Positions 45,773 to 55,413 are shown, numbered from the stretch's first letter. The stretch is 64,000 nucleotides of DNA from Mesorhizobium caraganae (GCF_016836705.1 NZ_JAFCGY010000009.1:1-64000), one strand, 5' to 3'. Made by a program: numbers and translations. The notes: generated from the sequence alone by a model not told the origin.

Positions 45773-46597
45773 ATGGCCGGCTTTCATGTCATGGCGGACG
45801 CGCACGGTATGCATGTGCAGCCCACGGTGCGCCATATCACCACCGCGGACCTCTGGGATGCGCTCAAGCTCGGTTTCGACGATTTCTGGGCCAAGCCTTC
45901 GCATTACGTGTTCCTCTGCCTGATCTATCCCGTCGTCGGCCTGATCCTGACGCGGTGGACCTCCGGCTCCAACGCTATCCAGCTGGTCTATCCGCTGATG
46001 TCGGGCTTCGCCCTGGTCGGCCCGTTCGCGGCAATTGGTCTCTACGAGATCAGCCGCCGGCGCGAACTCGGCATGAACACCTCCTGGTGGCATGCGCTCG
46101 ACGTGCGCCGCTCGCCGGCGCTGCCGTCGATCGCGGTCATCGGCGCCATGCTGATGGTGCTGTTCCTGTTGTGGATGTTCACCGCACAGTCGATCTACAC
46201 CAGCCTGTTCGGCGATCAGCCGCCGGCTTCGATCGCCGGATTTCTGAGCGAGGTGCTGACGACCAGCAAGGGCTGGACGCTGATCCTGTTCGGCAATGCC
46301 GCCGGTTTCGTCTTCGCCGTGATCGTGCTGGCGACGACGGTGGTTGCCTTTCCGCTGCTGCTCGACCGCGACGTCGGCGCCGTATCGGCGATCGAGACCT
46401 CGGCGCGCGCGGTGATGGCAAATCCGCTGCAGATGCTGCTGTGGGGGCTGCTCGTCGCAGTGTTGCTGGTGATCGGCTCGATCCCGCTGTTTGCCGGGCT
46501 CGCTGTCGTCATGCCGGTGCTTGGCCATGCCACCTGGCACCTCTATCGCAAGGTGGTGGAGCCGGAGCGCGCGCAGCAGACACGGCGACCGATGTAG
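45773..46597 (+). CDS. DUF2189 membrane protein
   Basis: A 274-residue inner-membrane protein with six hydrophobic segments. The N-terminal 'VRHITTADLWDALKLGFDDFWAKPSHY' block, then 'LVGPFAAIGLYEISRRRELG', are typical of DUF2189, a widespread alphaproteobacterial family without known function. A strong GGGAGGAAGG site precedes the ATG. It is divergent from the CAP lipoprotein gene. Confidence 0.87.
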   Translation: MAGFHVMADAHGMHVQPTVRHITTADLWDALKLGFDDFWAKPSHYVFLCLIYPVVGLILTRWTSGSNAIQLVYPLMSGFALVGPFAAIGLYEISRRRELGMNTSWWHALDVRRSPALPSIAVIGAMLMVLFLLWMFTAQSIYTSLFGDQPPASIAGFLSEVLTTSKGWTLILFGNAAGFVFAVIVLATTVVAFPLLLDRDVGAVSAIETSARAVMANPLQMLLWGLLVAVLLVIGSIPLFAGLAVVMPVLGHATWHLYRKVVEPERAQQTRRPM

Positions 46598-46664
46598 CAT
46601 TCACCCAGCCATAGCGTGCTTTGATATCCAGGTCAGGCCGACATCACCCGGATGGCAACGCACC

Positions 46665-47297
46665 CTAGCGTTGGGCGTCGGTTGCCATTTTCAGCGCCAG
46701 CGCTGCAAGCACCGTGCCCATCATCCAGCGCTGGATGACCATCCATAGCGGCCGCCCGGCGAGGAAGGTAGCGATTGAACCGGCCGTCACCGCGATGATC
46801 GCATTGACGGTCAGGCTGATTGAAATCTGCGTGGCGCCGAGCACCAGAAGCTGCGACAGCACATGGCCCTTGCCCAGCGAGATGAACTGCGGCAGCAGCG
46901 ACAGATAGAGCACCGCCACCTTGGGGTTGAGGAGATTGGTCATCAGGCCCATGGCGAACAGCTTGCGCGGCCTGTCCTTCGGCAGTTCGCGCACCTGGAA
47001 CGGCGAGCGCCCGCCGGGCCGCACCGCTTGCCAGGCGAGCCACAACAGATAGAGCGCGCCGGCAATACGCAGCGCGTCATAGGCGAACGGCACGGCAAGC
47101 AGCAGTGCGGTGATGCCCAGCGCAGCCGATACGACATAGAACAAAAAGCCGACCGCCACGCCGCCGAGCGAGATCAGCCCGGCCTTCGGGCCCTGCGACA
47201 GTGAGCGCGAGATCAAGTAGATCATGTTCGGCCCGGGCGTCAGCACCATGCCAAGGCAGACCAGCGCGAAGGCGAGATGGTTGGCGGTTTCGGGCAC
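46665..47297 (-). CDS. LysE/RhtB-family exporter
   Basis: A 210-residue six-helix exporter of standard length. Typical blocks are 'CLGMVLTPGPNMIYLISRSL' near the N terminus, 'YLLWLAWQAVRPGG', and 'FAMGLMTNLLNPKVAVLYLSLLPQF' in parts. It probably exports an amino acid or homoserine-lactone-like compound. Translation starts at GTG 47297 with GGAGAC six bases upstream. It is not closely similar to the LysE-family protein at 12247. Confidence 0.9.
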   Translation of the reverse strand: MPETANHLAFALVCLGMVLTPGPNMIYLISRSLSQGPKAGLISLGGVAVGFLFYVVSAALGITALLLAVPFAYDALRIAGALYLLWLAWQAVRPGGRSPFQVRELPKDRPRKLFAMGLMTNLLNPKVAVLYLSLLPQFISLGKGHVLSQLLVLGATQISISLTVNAIIAVTAGSIATFLAGRPLWMVIQRWMMGTVLAALALKMATDAQR

Positions 47298-47415
47298 GGG
47301 TATGTCTCCGGGAATCGGTGACGATACTCACCATGCGCTCTGACTCACCGCAAGGGCATGATGGCGGGAGCCTTTGCGCCAGCGTCGAAAATTGGCGAGG
47401 GCTGCGACGCTGTTG

Positions 47416-47564
47416 ATCTCCCTCCTTGAGGGGGAGATGGCCGGCAGGCCAGAGGGGGTCGTCTCGCGTGGAGAGCCAGCCTCGTCTGTCGACGAAGGGG
47501 GGTCGCGTCCCGTCGAACCGACCCCCTCTGTCGCCTTTGGCGACATCTCCCCTCGAGGGGAGAT
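47416..47564. repeat. Mosaic palindromic element, copy A2 (RIME-like)
   Basis: Same architecture as 12022-12179 in 149 bases. Outer palindromes at 47416-47438 and 47545-47564 (the latter a perfect ATCTCCCCTC-GAGGGGAGAT); hairpins GGCC-GGCA-GGCC (47439-47450) and GTCGCC-TTT-GGCGAC (47530-47544); inverted pair AGAGGGGGTCG (47451-47461) and CGACCCCCTCT (47519-47529). Note that the GTCGCC and GGCC hairpins are on opposite sides compared with copy A1, so A2 is inserted in the opposite orientation. It ends 14 bases from the stop codon of the TadG-like gene. Confidence 0.8.
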
Positions 47565-47578
47565 GAGCAGCTTCTGCC

Positions 47579-49540
47579 TCAGCTCACCACGCGCAGGTTC
47601 GACAGTTCGTTGGCGATTTCCTTGAAATTGTCCGACAGCGTGGCGCCCGTCGCATTCCAGAACAGTTTCGCAGGCTTGCTCGGGTCGGTTGGATCCTTGC
47701 GGAAGCGTGAGTCGGACGAACACGTCTTCAGCGCGTCCATCGCGCTCTTGTCGCCGGCATCGGTCGTCGACATGTCGAGCGCCACCGTCATCACCATGAT
47801 GTTGGCCGCCTTGGCGTTGTTGCACAACGTCGCCATCTGCTCGTTGAGCGCGGCGGTGTAGTTGCTCGACGAATAGTTGAGCTGGCCGATGGCGCTCGAC
47901 GTGCCGCCGAACAGGCGGGTGACCGCGGTGCCGTTGTAGCCGACGCCGGTATAGCCATAGCCGGCATAGGTCGACTTGTTGCCGGCGGGATCGCTGTTGG
48001 GCACCGAATAGGTGTTCTCGCCGTCGGTAAGCACGATGACCACCTTATCGTTGCCGCGCTCGGTCTCCGGGCGTCCCTCGGTGAAGGGCTCGGTGCTGGA
48101 GACGGTGCGCCAGCCCCACGCCATGCCTTCCGGCACATTGGTGTTGCCGTTGGGTGCCATCAGGTCGATCGCAGCCTTGATCTTGGCCAGCCCGTCGGCG
48201 TTGGTGACATCGGTCAGCGGCGTGATCGGCGTCGTGGTGCAGCTGTAATTAGGCCCGGCGCCTTTCGACAGCACCGGCGCATTGATCGGCCGCGGCTGGA
48301 AATACTTGGCCATGTTGGACTGTCTGGTCTTGCCGGTGGTGCTCGACGGATCGTCGTTCCACCAACTGTTGACCGCGCCATAGGTCACCGGCTTCGGCTC
48401 ATCCGGATCCTGCGTGATATACCAGTGGTTGCCCGGCTCGTCTGGCGCAAACATCGGCACGAACATGGTCGCGGGGTCGCCGACGCCGGTGCCGGTGTTG
48501 TTCGGTCCGCCAGAGGCCGGCGCGTCGTTGACATTATAGGGATAGGGACGGACTTCGACGCAGCCCTGCCAACTGGCGAACGGTCCGTATGTGTCGGTGT
48601 AGTCGTATTCGTCGTGGCTGTCCGAGCATGTATGATTGGCACGGTATTTGTCGCAGACCACGCGTTTGCTGCCGACGATTCGTTCGTGGCTGGTGACCAC
48701 CTTCATGTCACGGTAAAGCGAGAAGCGGGTCAGCATCTGTCCCTCCTGCTCACCCCAGCCGGTGCCTTTCTTGTACCAGATGCCACCGATCTTCTGGGCA
48801 TATTTGTCAGCGGCGTTCAGCGTCGACCAGTCGAAGTTCTCATTATGGATGGGCGACAGCCCATAGGCGTCGATCCATGACGCATTGTCGTTGCTGGCGC
48901 CGACATTGACCGATGCGGCGAACGGCACCAGGCTGAACTGCACCGGCTTGTCGATCTGCTTGATCATCGCCGCCTGCGAGGCGAGCGTGTCGACCAACTG
49001 CTTTGCGGCCTGCTTGAGAAGGTCGATGCGCTTTTGTCCGGAGCCGGTGCCGTTGTTCGACATCGAGCCCGAATTGTCGAGCACCATGGCCACTTCCAGC
49101 GTGTTCTTCAACCGCACCTGCGAGCACACGGAGTAGTCGATGTCGCCTGACGTCTTGCCGATCAACATCGAAGCTGCCGGCAGGAAATAGGGCTTGTAGA
49201 CCAGGCTTGCGCAAAGCTTTACGATGCCGCCGCCGGCGGTGCTGCTGGGCAGCGTGACGTCAAGCGTCGTGTTGGCGGGATCGACGTCGTTGAGGTTTGC
49301 CTTGAAGAAGTCGAGCGCATAGGCCCGCAATTGGTCGTCGGTGGCGCCTTCCACCAGCCGGCGCGCTGTGGCGAAGTTGGCGGCGTCGAGCGCGTTGACC
49401 ACCTTCTGCTTCTCGCTGACCATGCCGCTGAAGTCGACCGCCATCGCCACGCCGCCCATCAGCGGCACCATGGCCAGAACGGTCATGAGAGCATAATTGC
49501 CGCGCCGGTCGCGCCAGAAGTCACGCCAGAATTTGCGCAT
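47579..49540 (-). CDS. TadG-like protein with VWA domain (copy 1)
   Basis: A 653-residue protein. The N terminus is a TadE/TadG-like single membrane anchor ('RDRRGNYALMTVLAMVPLMGG'), followed by a periplasmic VWA domain with a complete MIDAS start 'VAMVLDNSGSMSNNG', an inserted region rich in Tyr/Pro/Cys, and the later VWA strands ('DKVVIVLTDGENTYSVPN', 'ANIMVMTVALDM'). TadG-type proteins belong to the Flp/tight-adherence secretion system; no other tad gene is nearby. It is clearly homologous to the next gene (49738-51648). Ribosome site is weak. Confidence 0.85.
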   Translation of the reverse strand: MRKFWRDFWRDRRGNYALMTVLAMVPLMGGVAMAVDFSGMVSEKQKVVNALDAANFATARRLVEGATDDQLRAYALDFFKANLNDVDPANTTLDVTLPSSTAGGGIVKLCASLVYKPYFLPAASMLIGKTSGDIDYSVCSQVRLKNTLEVAMVLDNSGSMSNNGTGSGQKRIDLLKQAAKQLVDTLASQAAMIKQIDKPVQFSLVPFAASVNVGASNDNASWIDAYGLSPIHNENFDWSTLNAADKYAQKIGGIWYKKGTGWGEQEGQMLTRFSLYRDMKVVTSHERIVGSKRVVCDKYRANHTCSDSHDEYDYTDTYGPFASWQGCVEVRPYPYNVNDAPASGGPNNTGTGVGDPATMFVPMFAPDEPGNHWYITQDPDEPKPVTYGAVNSWWNDDPSSTTGKTRQSNMAKYFQPRPINAPVLSKGAGPNYSCTTTPITPLTDVTNADGLAKIKAAIDLMAPNGNTNVPEGMAWGWRTVSSTEPFTEGRPETERGNDKVVIVLTDGENTYSVPNSDPAGNKSTYAGYGYTGVGYNGTAVTRLFGGTSSAIGQLNYSSSNYTAALNEQMATLCNNAKAANIMVMTVALDMSTTDAGDKSAMDALKTCSSDSRFRKDPTDPSKPAKLFWNATGATLSDNFKEIANELSNLRVVS

Positions 49541-49699
49541 GTGATGTAAGCGGCCCCCGCCTGCGGATTCTTCAATGCCGCCACACTTTCACAAAACGCT
49601 GAAGGACGGGTTTGGGAAACCGCTCGATTGTGCGCTGAGCGCTTCACCAAGCGCTAACCAAATGGGGGCCGGCGGGTGGATGATCGCTGCTCGCAGAAA

Positions 49700-49720
49700 C
49701 GCCCCACCGGAGATGGGGCG
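49700..49720 (-). terminator. Terminator after TadG-like copy 2
   Basis: On the minus strand CGCCCCA, seven-base loop, TGGGGCG, followed by TTTC. It starts 17 bases beyond the stop codon of the gene at 49738. The rest of the 197-base gap to copy 1 shows no recognised feature. Confidence 0.6.
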
Positions 49721-49737
49721 CCAAAGACTTGCGCCGG

Positions 49738-51648
49738 TCAGCCGACGATGCGCAGGTTGGACAATTCGTCGGCAATTTCCTTGAAACTCTGCGACAGAGT
49801 GGCACCGGTCGCGTTCCAGTAGAGCTTGGCGGGGGTCTTGCCCGTCGGGTCGGTCTTATCCTTGCGGAAACGCGAATCCGAGGAGCATTTCTTCAGCGCG
49901 TCCATTGCACTCTTTTCCGCAGGCTTCGTGTCAACCAAGTCGAGAGAAACGGTCATGACGAGAATGTTGCCGGCCTTCGCGTTGGAGCAGAGCGTTTGCA
50001 TCTGCTGGTCCAGCGCGGCGGTGTAATTGGCCGCGGTATAAGTGGTCTTGGCGACGCTCGTGTTTACGAACATGCGGGTCGCGGTTTCGCCCACCTTCGG
50101 GCCGGTGTAACCGTAAGCGGCGTAGGTCGATCCGTTGTTGGCATAGTTGGCGGTCATGTCGTTGGTAGGGCCAATGCTATAGGTATTGGCGCCGTCGGTC
50201 AGCACGATGACCACTTTGTCGTTGCCTCTCTCAGTCTCTGGCCGACCTCCCGTGAAGGGCTCTTTGCTCGAGACCGTTCGCCAGCCCCAGGCAAGGCCTT
50301 CCGGAACATTGGTATTGCCGGTCGGCACCATGGCTTGAATCGCGTCGGTAATGGCCTTCTTGCCGGCGGTGGTGGTTATGTCCTGTAGTGGGGTGATCGG
50401 ACCGGTCGTGCACGCTGCGTTGGGACCATCATCGGCAGCCGCGACTCGTGCGTTCCAGGGTTTGACCATAAAGTATTTGCGCATGTCTTTCTGGCGCGGG
50501 GCAGCTTTCGTCAACAAGTCGGACGAATCGACCCACCAGTTGTTCGGGTAACCCCAGGATGTACTGTTGACGTCGTTGTTGCCGTCACCATTGGTGTCGC
50601 GCCAGAAGTTGCCGGCTTCGTCCGGCGCGAACATCGGCACGAACAGGGTGGCGGGCGTTCCTGTGGTCGGCGTCGTGTCGTCGTCATTGTAGGGGTACGG
50701 CCTTGCTTCCACACAGCCCTTCCAGGCTTCATACGGGGCGACCACAGAAGTCTGGCAAGTACCGTTCGAGTTCATTTTCGTACAGGTCTGGGCCATCATG
50801 TCTCGATAGAGGCTGAAGCGCGTCATCGGCTTGTCTTGGTCCGCGCCCCAGCCCGTACCGCGCTGGTAGTACATGCTGCCTACTTTTTCGATATATTTGT
50901 TTGGATTGGCTGCTGATGTCATTGTTGACCAATCGAAGTTCTCATGATGGATCGGTGAAATGCCGGTCGTGTCCATCCACGTCGGCATTGGAGCCGAGGG
51001 GGGCGGGACACCGACATTGACCGAAGCCGAAAATGGAACGAGGGCGAACTGCACCGGCTTGGTGGCCTGCTTCATCTGCTGGGCCTGGTTGGCCAGCGTG
51101 TTCACAAGTTCGGTCGCCGCGTCCTTGAGCAGTTCTATCCGCTCTTGCCCGGTGCCAGAGCCGTTGATGCTCATCGAGCCGGAATTATCGAGCACCAAGG
51201 CAACTTCAAGCGTGTTCTTGAGACGAACTTCCGAGGTGGCGGTCATATGGACATCGGTGTCGCTCGACGATTTGCCAAGCATCCAGGCCGCGACTGGCAG
51301 AAAGTATGGCTTGAACGTCAGCGTCGCCTGAAGTTTCAGCGTGCCGCCGCCGGCGTTGTTGTTGGGCAATGTCACGGTCAACGCCGTATTGGCCGCTTGG
51401 ACGTGGCCGAGATTGGCCTCGAAGAAGTCCTTGGCATAGGCCTTGACCGCATCGTCGGTCGCGCCGGAAACGATCTGCTGGGCAGTGGCGATGCCCGCGG
51501 CGTCGAGCGCGTTCAGCGTGTCCTGGCGCTGGCGGATCAGTTCGGTGTAGTCGATGGCGAGTGCCAGGGCGCCCATCAAGGGCACCAAGGTTATCACCGT
51601 CATCAAGGCATAATTTCCGCGTCTGTCGCGTAGAAATCTGCGGATCAT
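49738..51648 (-). CDS. TadG-like protein with VWA domain (copy 2)
   Basis: A 636-residue paralogue of the preceding protein with the same plan: anchor 'RDRRGNYALMTVITLVPLMG', MIDAS 'VALVLDNSGSMSINGSG', inserted Tyr/Pro-rich region, 'DKVVIVLTDGANTYSIGP', and an almost identical C terminus ('WNATGATLSQSFKEIADELS'). The start at 51648 (MIRRFLRDRRGN) aligns with copy 1. The pair arose by tandem duplication. A terminator between them suggests separate transcription. Confidence 0.85.
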   Translation of the reverse strand: MIRRFLRDRRGNYALMTVITLVPLMGALALAIDYTELIRQRQDTLNALDAAGIATAQQIVSGATDDAVKAYAKDFFEANLGHVQAANTALTVTLPNNNAGGGTLKLQATLTFKPYFLPVAAWMLGKSSSDTDVHMTATSEVRLKNTLEVALVLDNSGSMSINGSGTGQERIELLKDAATELVNTLANQAQQMKQATKPVQFALVPFSASVNVGVPPPSAPMPTWMDTTGISPIHHENFDWSTMTSAANPNKYIEKVGSMYYQRGTGWGADQDKPMTRFSLYRDMMAQTCTKMNSNGTCQTSVVAPYEAWKGCVEARPYPYNDDDTTPTTGTPATLFVPMFAPDEAGNFWRDTNGDGNNDVNSTSWGYPNNWWVDSSDLLTKAAPRQKDMRKYFMVKPWNARVAAADDGPNAACTTGPITPLQDITTTAGKKAITDAIQAMVPTGNTNVPEGLAWGWRTVSSKEPFTGGRPETERGNDKVVIVLTDGANTYSIGPTNDMTANYANNGSTYAAYGYTGPKVGETATRMFVNTSVAKTTYTAANYTAALDQQMQTLCSNAKAGNILVMTVSLDLVDTKPAEKSAMDALKKCSSDSRFRKDKTDPTGKTPAKLYWNATGATLSQSFKEIADELSNLRIVG

Positions 51649-51989
51649 GCCTTCAGCACCCCTGCCAGGATCCAAATATCGAAAATCGGCGCGAAGATGC
51701 CCACAAATCGTTAAATTTCAGGTTGCTGAAATGCGTTCAAGATCGGCCCATCATGTCACGGCTCGTTAACCACTCGGCCCTGGTGATCGGCGAAGCAACA
51801 TTTTTCGATCGACCGAAGCTTGGGGAAGGGGCGCTTGAATCGAGATGCAATCGCCATCAGCCCGTGGCGCGACGGCGTCGAAAACGCCGAAAGCTGGTGA
51901 CAGGATGAAACGCTTCGGTTAATGCGGGGCCGGTTGCGGCGGACCGTCGGCTGCAGCTCTCGCAACGATCGTCACATCAGGAAAACGGC
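51649..51989. other. 341-base intergenic region
   Basis: Lies between the divergent TadG-like gene and the HAD hydrolase gene and should contain both promoters. I see no convincing ORF, palindrome or terminator; only a GGAAAACGGC ribosome site just before 51990. Confidence 0.6.
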
Positions 51990-52850
51990 ATGGCGGATTC
52001 GCCTGACATCATCGGCTCGCTCGGGGATTTGTCGGGAGCCTACTCGGCCATCCTGTGCGATGTCTGGGGCGTGATCCACAATGGCGAATGGCATTTCCCG
52101 GCGGCCGCCGAGGCGCTTGCCGCTGCGCGTTCTGCGAAGGTTCCGGTTGTCCTTATCACCAATTCACCACGCCGCAATGCCGATGTGGTGGCGCAGATGA
52201 ATGCGATCGGCGTCCCCGCCGCTGCCTACGACCGTGTCGTCACCTCGGGCGATGTGACCCGCGACCTCATCGCCGAAGGCCCGCGAAAAATCTTCCATAT
52301 CGGCGCCGACCGCGACTTCACCCTCTATGACGGCCTCGACGTCGATCTCGTCGAGGAGTTCGAAGCCTCCGGCGTCGTCTGCACCGGCCTGTTCGACGAC
52401 GAGGTGGAAACACCTGAGGATTACGCCGAACTGCTGCGCCGGCTGCGGGCCAGGAACCTGCCTTTCGTCTGCGCCAACCCCGACATCGTGGTCGAGCGCG
52501 GCGAGCGCATGATCTGGTGCGCCGGGGCATTGGCCCGCGACTATGCCCAGCTCGGCGGCCGCACGCTGATTGCCGGAAAACCCTATGCGCCGGTCTATGA
52601 CGCAGCAATGCGGGAGATCGCCTTGCTTCTTGGCCGTGACGTCGAGCGCTCGGAGGTGCTGGCCATCGGCGACGGCATGATGACCGACGTCAAGGGCGCC
52701 GCCGACAATGGCATCGACGTGCTTTACGTGTCGGGCGGCATTCACGCGCGCGACTATGGCGATCCTATGCAGCCGGACCCCGCCAGGCTTGCAGCCTTTC
52801 TGCAAAAGCACGGCTACCGGCCGGTCGCCGTCATTCCGAGACTGCAGTAG
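51990..52850 (+). CDS. TIGR01459-family HAD hydrolase
   Basis: A 286-residue HAD-superfamily IIA phosphatase. Motif I is 'AILCDVWGVIHNG' (Asp nucleophile with the second Asp replaced by Trp-Gly-Val as in this family), motif II 'VVLITNSPRRNADV', motif III/IV 'GKPYAPVYDAAM' and 'AIGDGMMTDVKGAADNGI'. The family is found beside ribF in alphaproteobacteria, and here too ribF follows ten bases after the stop, hinting at a role in flavin or nucleotide phosphate metabolism (inference). Confidence 0.92.
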   Translation: MADSPDIIGSLGDLSGAYSAILCDVWGVIHNGEWHFPAAAEALAAARSAKVPVVLITNSPRRNADVVAQMNAIGVPAAAYDRVVTSGDVTRDLIAEGPRKIFHIGADRDFTLYDGLDVDLVEEFEASGVVCTGLFDDEVETPEDYAELLRRLRARNLPFVCANPDIVVERGERMIWCAGALARDYAQLGGRTLIAGKPYAPVYDAAMREIALLLGRDVERSEVLAIGDGMMTDVKGAADNGIDVLYVSGGIHARDYGDPMQPDPARLAAFLQKHGYRPVAVIPRLQ

Positions 52851-52860
52851 GGTCGCTTCC

Positions 52861-53844
52861 ATGAGCGCAGCCTTCGAACATATTTCCGCGACCGCGCCGC
52901 TGCCGGCGCACTTGCGTGGCGGCGTGGTGGCGATCGGCAATTTCGACGGCGTTCATCGTGGCCACCAGGCCGTGCTCGAACGCGCGCTTGCCGAAGCAAG
53001 GCGGCGCGGCGTGCCGGCGCTGGTGCTGACCTTCGAGCCGCATCCGCGCCAGGTGTTCAGGCCCGATATGCCGCTGTTCGTGTTGACGCCGCCGCCGATG
53101 AAGGCGCGGCTTTTGTCGCATCTGGGCTTTGCAGCACTCGTCGAACAGCCATTCACGCGCGCCTTTGCCGGCCTGTCGGCCGAGGCTTTCGTGACCGATG
53201 TGCTGGAAAGGAACCTCGGCATCACCCATGCCGTCACCGGCTTCGATTTCCACTTCGGCAAGGACCGGCAAGGCGGCCCGGCCTTTCTGATGGCGGCAGG
53301 CGAGCGCCACGGTTTCGGCGTCACTTTGGTCGACGCTTTTCGCGACGAAGGCGCCGAGGTGGTGTCGTCGAGCCGCATCCGCGCATTGTTGTGCGAGGGC
53401 GAAGCCGCGGAGGCCGCTGGCCTGCTCGGCTACCGCTTCACCGTCGAAAGCGAAGTCATCGGCGGCCAGCGGCTCGGCCGCACGCTCGGCTTCCCGACAG
53501 CCAACATGAGGCTTTCTGCGGAAGCTGAACTGAAGGAAGGGATTTATGCCGTCCGCTTCCGCCGCGCCGATGGAACGCTTTATGACGGCGTGGCCAGCTT
53601 CGGCCGCCGCCCGACCGTCGACGACAATGGCGCGCCGCTGCTCGAAACCTTCGTCTTCGACTTTTCCGGCGATCTCTATGGCGAGATTTGCGAAGTCTCG
53701 TTCTTCGGCTTCCTGCGCCCCGAGGTGAAGTTCGACGGGCTCGACGCGCTGGTGGCGCAGATCAAGCGCGACGAGGCGGAGGCGCGCGCGCTGCTGGCCG
53801 GCGTCAGGCCACTTTCAGACCTGGACAGCGCGATCGCTTTTTGA
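52861..53844 (+). CDS. ribF: Bifunctional riboflavin kinase/FAD synthetase
   Basis: A 327-residue RibF of normal length. The N-terminal adenylyltransferase domain has 'VVAIGNFDGVHRGHQAVL' (HxGH motif) and 'SSSRIRALL'; the C-terminal flavokinase domain has 'VIGGQRLGRTLGFPTANM' and 'GIYAVRF', 'YDGVASFGRRPTVD'. It phosphorylates riboflavin to FMN and adenylates FMN to FAD. The ATG at 52861 follows the HAD gene by ten bases, so they are one operon. In many alphaproteobacteria ileS comes next; here two genes intervene. Confidence 0.96.
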   Translation: MSAAFEHISATAPLPAHLRGGVVAIGNFDGVHRGHQAVLERALAEARRRGVPALVLTFEPHPRQVFRPDMPLFVLTPPPMKARLLSHLGFAALVEQPFTRAFAGLSAEAFVTDVLERNLGITHAVTGFDFHFGKDRQGGPAFLMAAGERHGFGVTLVDAFRDEGAEVVSSSRIRALLCEGEAAEAAGLLGYRFTVESEVIGGQRLGRTLGFPTANMRLSAEAELKEGIYAVRFRRADGTLYDGVASFGRRPTVDDNGAPLLETFVFDFSGDLYGEICEVSFFGFLRPEVKFDGLDALVAQIKRDEAEARALLAGVRPLSDLDSAIAF

Positions 53845-53856
53845 GCGTCCGGCTGC

Positions 53857-54411
53857 CTACCTCTTCAAGGCCAGTCCGAGGGCGATGAAGCTCCAGCCCT
53901 GGAAGATCAGGTCGATGGCCAGGAACAGCCCGAGCACCCACAGGCTGTTGACGGGCCAGCCCATGGCGATGGTCAGGCCCGCCAGCACGCTGATCAGGCC
54001 CGCCGCGACGACCCAGCCCCAGCCATTTTCGGGCCGGTGGCTGTAGCCGACCCAGGCCCTGAGCGCGCCTGAGGCGACCAGCGCCACCGCCAGCAGCAAG
54101 GTCAGCACCGTCGATGCCAGCAGCGGATTGTCGAAGGCGAAGAAGCCGGCAACGGCATAGAGCAGGCCGCTGAGCAGCCAATAGAAGAAGCGGCTCCAGG
54201 TCTTCACGCCGAAGGCATGAATTATCTCGATGATGCCGGCCATCAGCATCAGCCATCCCACGACATAGACCGAGGCGACGGTGGCGATGAACAGATTGCC
54301 GAAGGCAATGCCGCCGAAAATGAGCAGCAGCACGCCGAGCGCGACGAACCACCCCCATTTGTCTCGTGTCCGGCCGATCGCGTCTTTCAGGGTGTCGCCG
54401 TGCAGGGTCAT
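53857..54411 (-). CDS. HdeD/DUF308-family membrane protein
   Basis: A 184-residue protein with six hydrophobic helices in three repeated pairs, as in HdeD. Characteristic blocks are 'GWFVALGVLLLIFGGIAFGN', 'VGWLMLMAGIIEIIHAF', 'FYWLLSGLLYAVAGFFAF'. HdeD of E. coli contributes to acid resistance; the role here is inferred only from family. It converges on ribF with 12 bases between stop codons. Confidence 0.87.
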   Translation of the reverse strand: MTLHGDTLKDAIGRTRDKWGWFVALGVLLLIFGGIAFGNLFIATVASVYVVGWLMLMAGIIEIIHAFGVKTWSRFFYWLLSGLLYAVAGFFAFDNPLLASTVLTLLLAVALVASGALRAWVGYSHRPENGWGWVVAAGLISVLAGLTIAMGWPVNSLWVLGLFLAIDLIFQGWSFIALGLALKR

Positions 54412-54606
54412 AGCCGCATCTCCTCAAAGTCACTTTGCATCAAAGATCGCCTGGCTTGTCGCCGTCCCTGAGGTTAGTCCCGGCGTCGGCACCCGTCTAG
54501 CGACTGCGGACAACCGCGATCTCTGTCTCGGACTTAAATCAAATTTTACCAAACGGCCGTCAAAGCTGTGGCCGGGGCGCGGCTGTGTTGTGTTAGTGGA
54601 GTGACC

Positions 54607-55413
54607 ATGAGTCCGGTCAGGAAAATGTCTGCGATTGTGGCGGTTATCATGCTGGGTGCGCCGACGGTAGCAAACGCAGGCGAGGGGACCTTCGGCTGGT
54701 TCCACGGCGACTGGTATCTGACGCTTGGCGCAACCGGCATGGTCGCGCCGAAATTCGAGGGCTCCAACAGTCTTCTGCTCAGCGCCACGCCGATCATCTC
54801 ATTGGGCAAGGTCGGCCCCGCCGCCCGCTTCGCCTCGCGCAATGACAACATTTCGCTGGCATTGGTCGACGACGGCGGCGTCCGCGCCGGCCTGACTGGA
54901 AAGTTCCTGTTTTCGCGCAGCAGCAAGGATGAGCTGAAAGGCCTCGACCCGGTGCGCTGGGGCGGCGAGGTCGGCGGTTTCTTCGAATTCTACCCGACGG
55001 ACTGGCTGCGCGCCCGCGCCGAACTGCGCCACGGCATCCGTGCCCATGACGGCTTTGTTGCCGACATCGCCGCCGATGCGTTTTACGATGTGACGCCGAC
55101 GGTCAGGATTTCGGGCGGCCCGCGCGTGTCGTTCGCCTCGTCGGGCTATTTCGACTCCTATTACGGCGTCAACGCCAAGGAGGCCGCGGCCTCGGGCCTC
55201 AGCGAATACCATCCCGGCGGCGGCCTGAAATCGACCGGTCTCGGCGGCGCCATCACCTGGAAGGTGACGGAGCCGATGACCGCCAGCCTGTTCGGCGAAT
55301 ATTCCCGCCTGATGGGGCCGGCCGCCGATTCCAGCCTGGTCAAGGAGCGCGGCCAGCGTGACCAGTTCACCGTCGGTGTCTCGACCACCTACCGTTTCAA
55401 CTTTTCAATGTAG
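54607..55413 (+). CDS. MipA/OmpV-family outer-membrane protein
   Basis: A 268-residue protein with a signal peptide (VRKMSAIVAVIMLGAPTVAN) and a beta-barrel pattern ending in an aromatic C terminus (STTYRFNFSM). The blocks 'GDWYLTLGATGMVAPKFEGS' and 'AGLTGKFLFSRSS' fit the MipA/OmpV family, a scaffold for murein synthesis in E. coli. The ATG at 54607 has GGAG upstream. It stands alone between HdeD and ileS. Confidence 0.87.
   Translation: MSPVRKMSAIVAVIMLGAPTVANAGEGTFGWFHGDWYLTLGATGMVAPKFEGSNSLLLSATPIISLGKVGPAARFASRNDNISLALVDDGGVRAGLTGKFLFSRSSKDELKGLDPVRWGGEVGGFFEFYPTDWLRARAELRHGIRAHDGFVADIAADAFYDVTPTVRISGGPRVSFASSGYFDSYYGVNAKEAAASGLSEYHPGGGLKSTGLGGAITWKVTEPMTASLFGEYSRLMGPAADSSLVKERGQRDQFTVGVSTTYRFNFSM

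Noticed and set aside
47416..47564. CRISPR-like or small-RNA reading of the palindrome cluster
   Set aside because: There is a single symmetric element, no regularly spaced direct repeats and no cas genes; it matches the repeat at 12022-12179.
51756..51965. Small minus-strand open frame in the gap before the HAD hydrolase gene
   Set aside because: No ribosome site and an arginine/serine-rich random-looking translation; the region is better read as promoter DNA.
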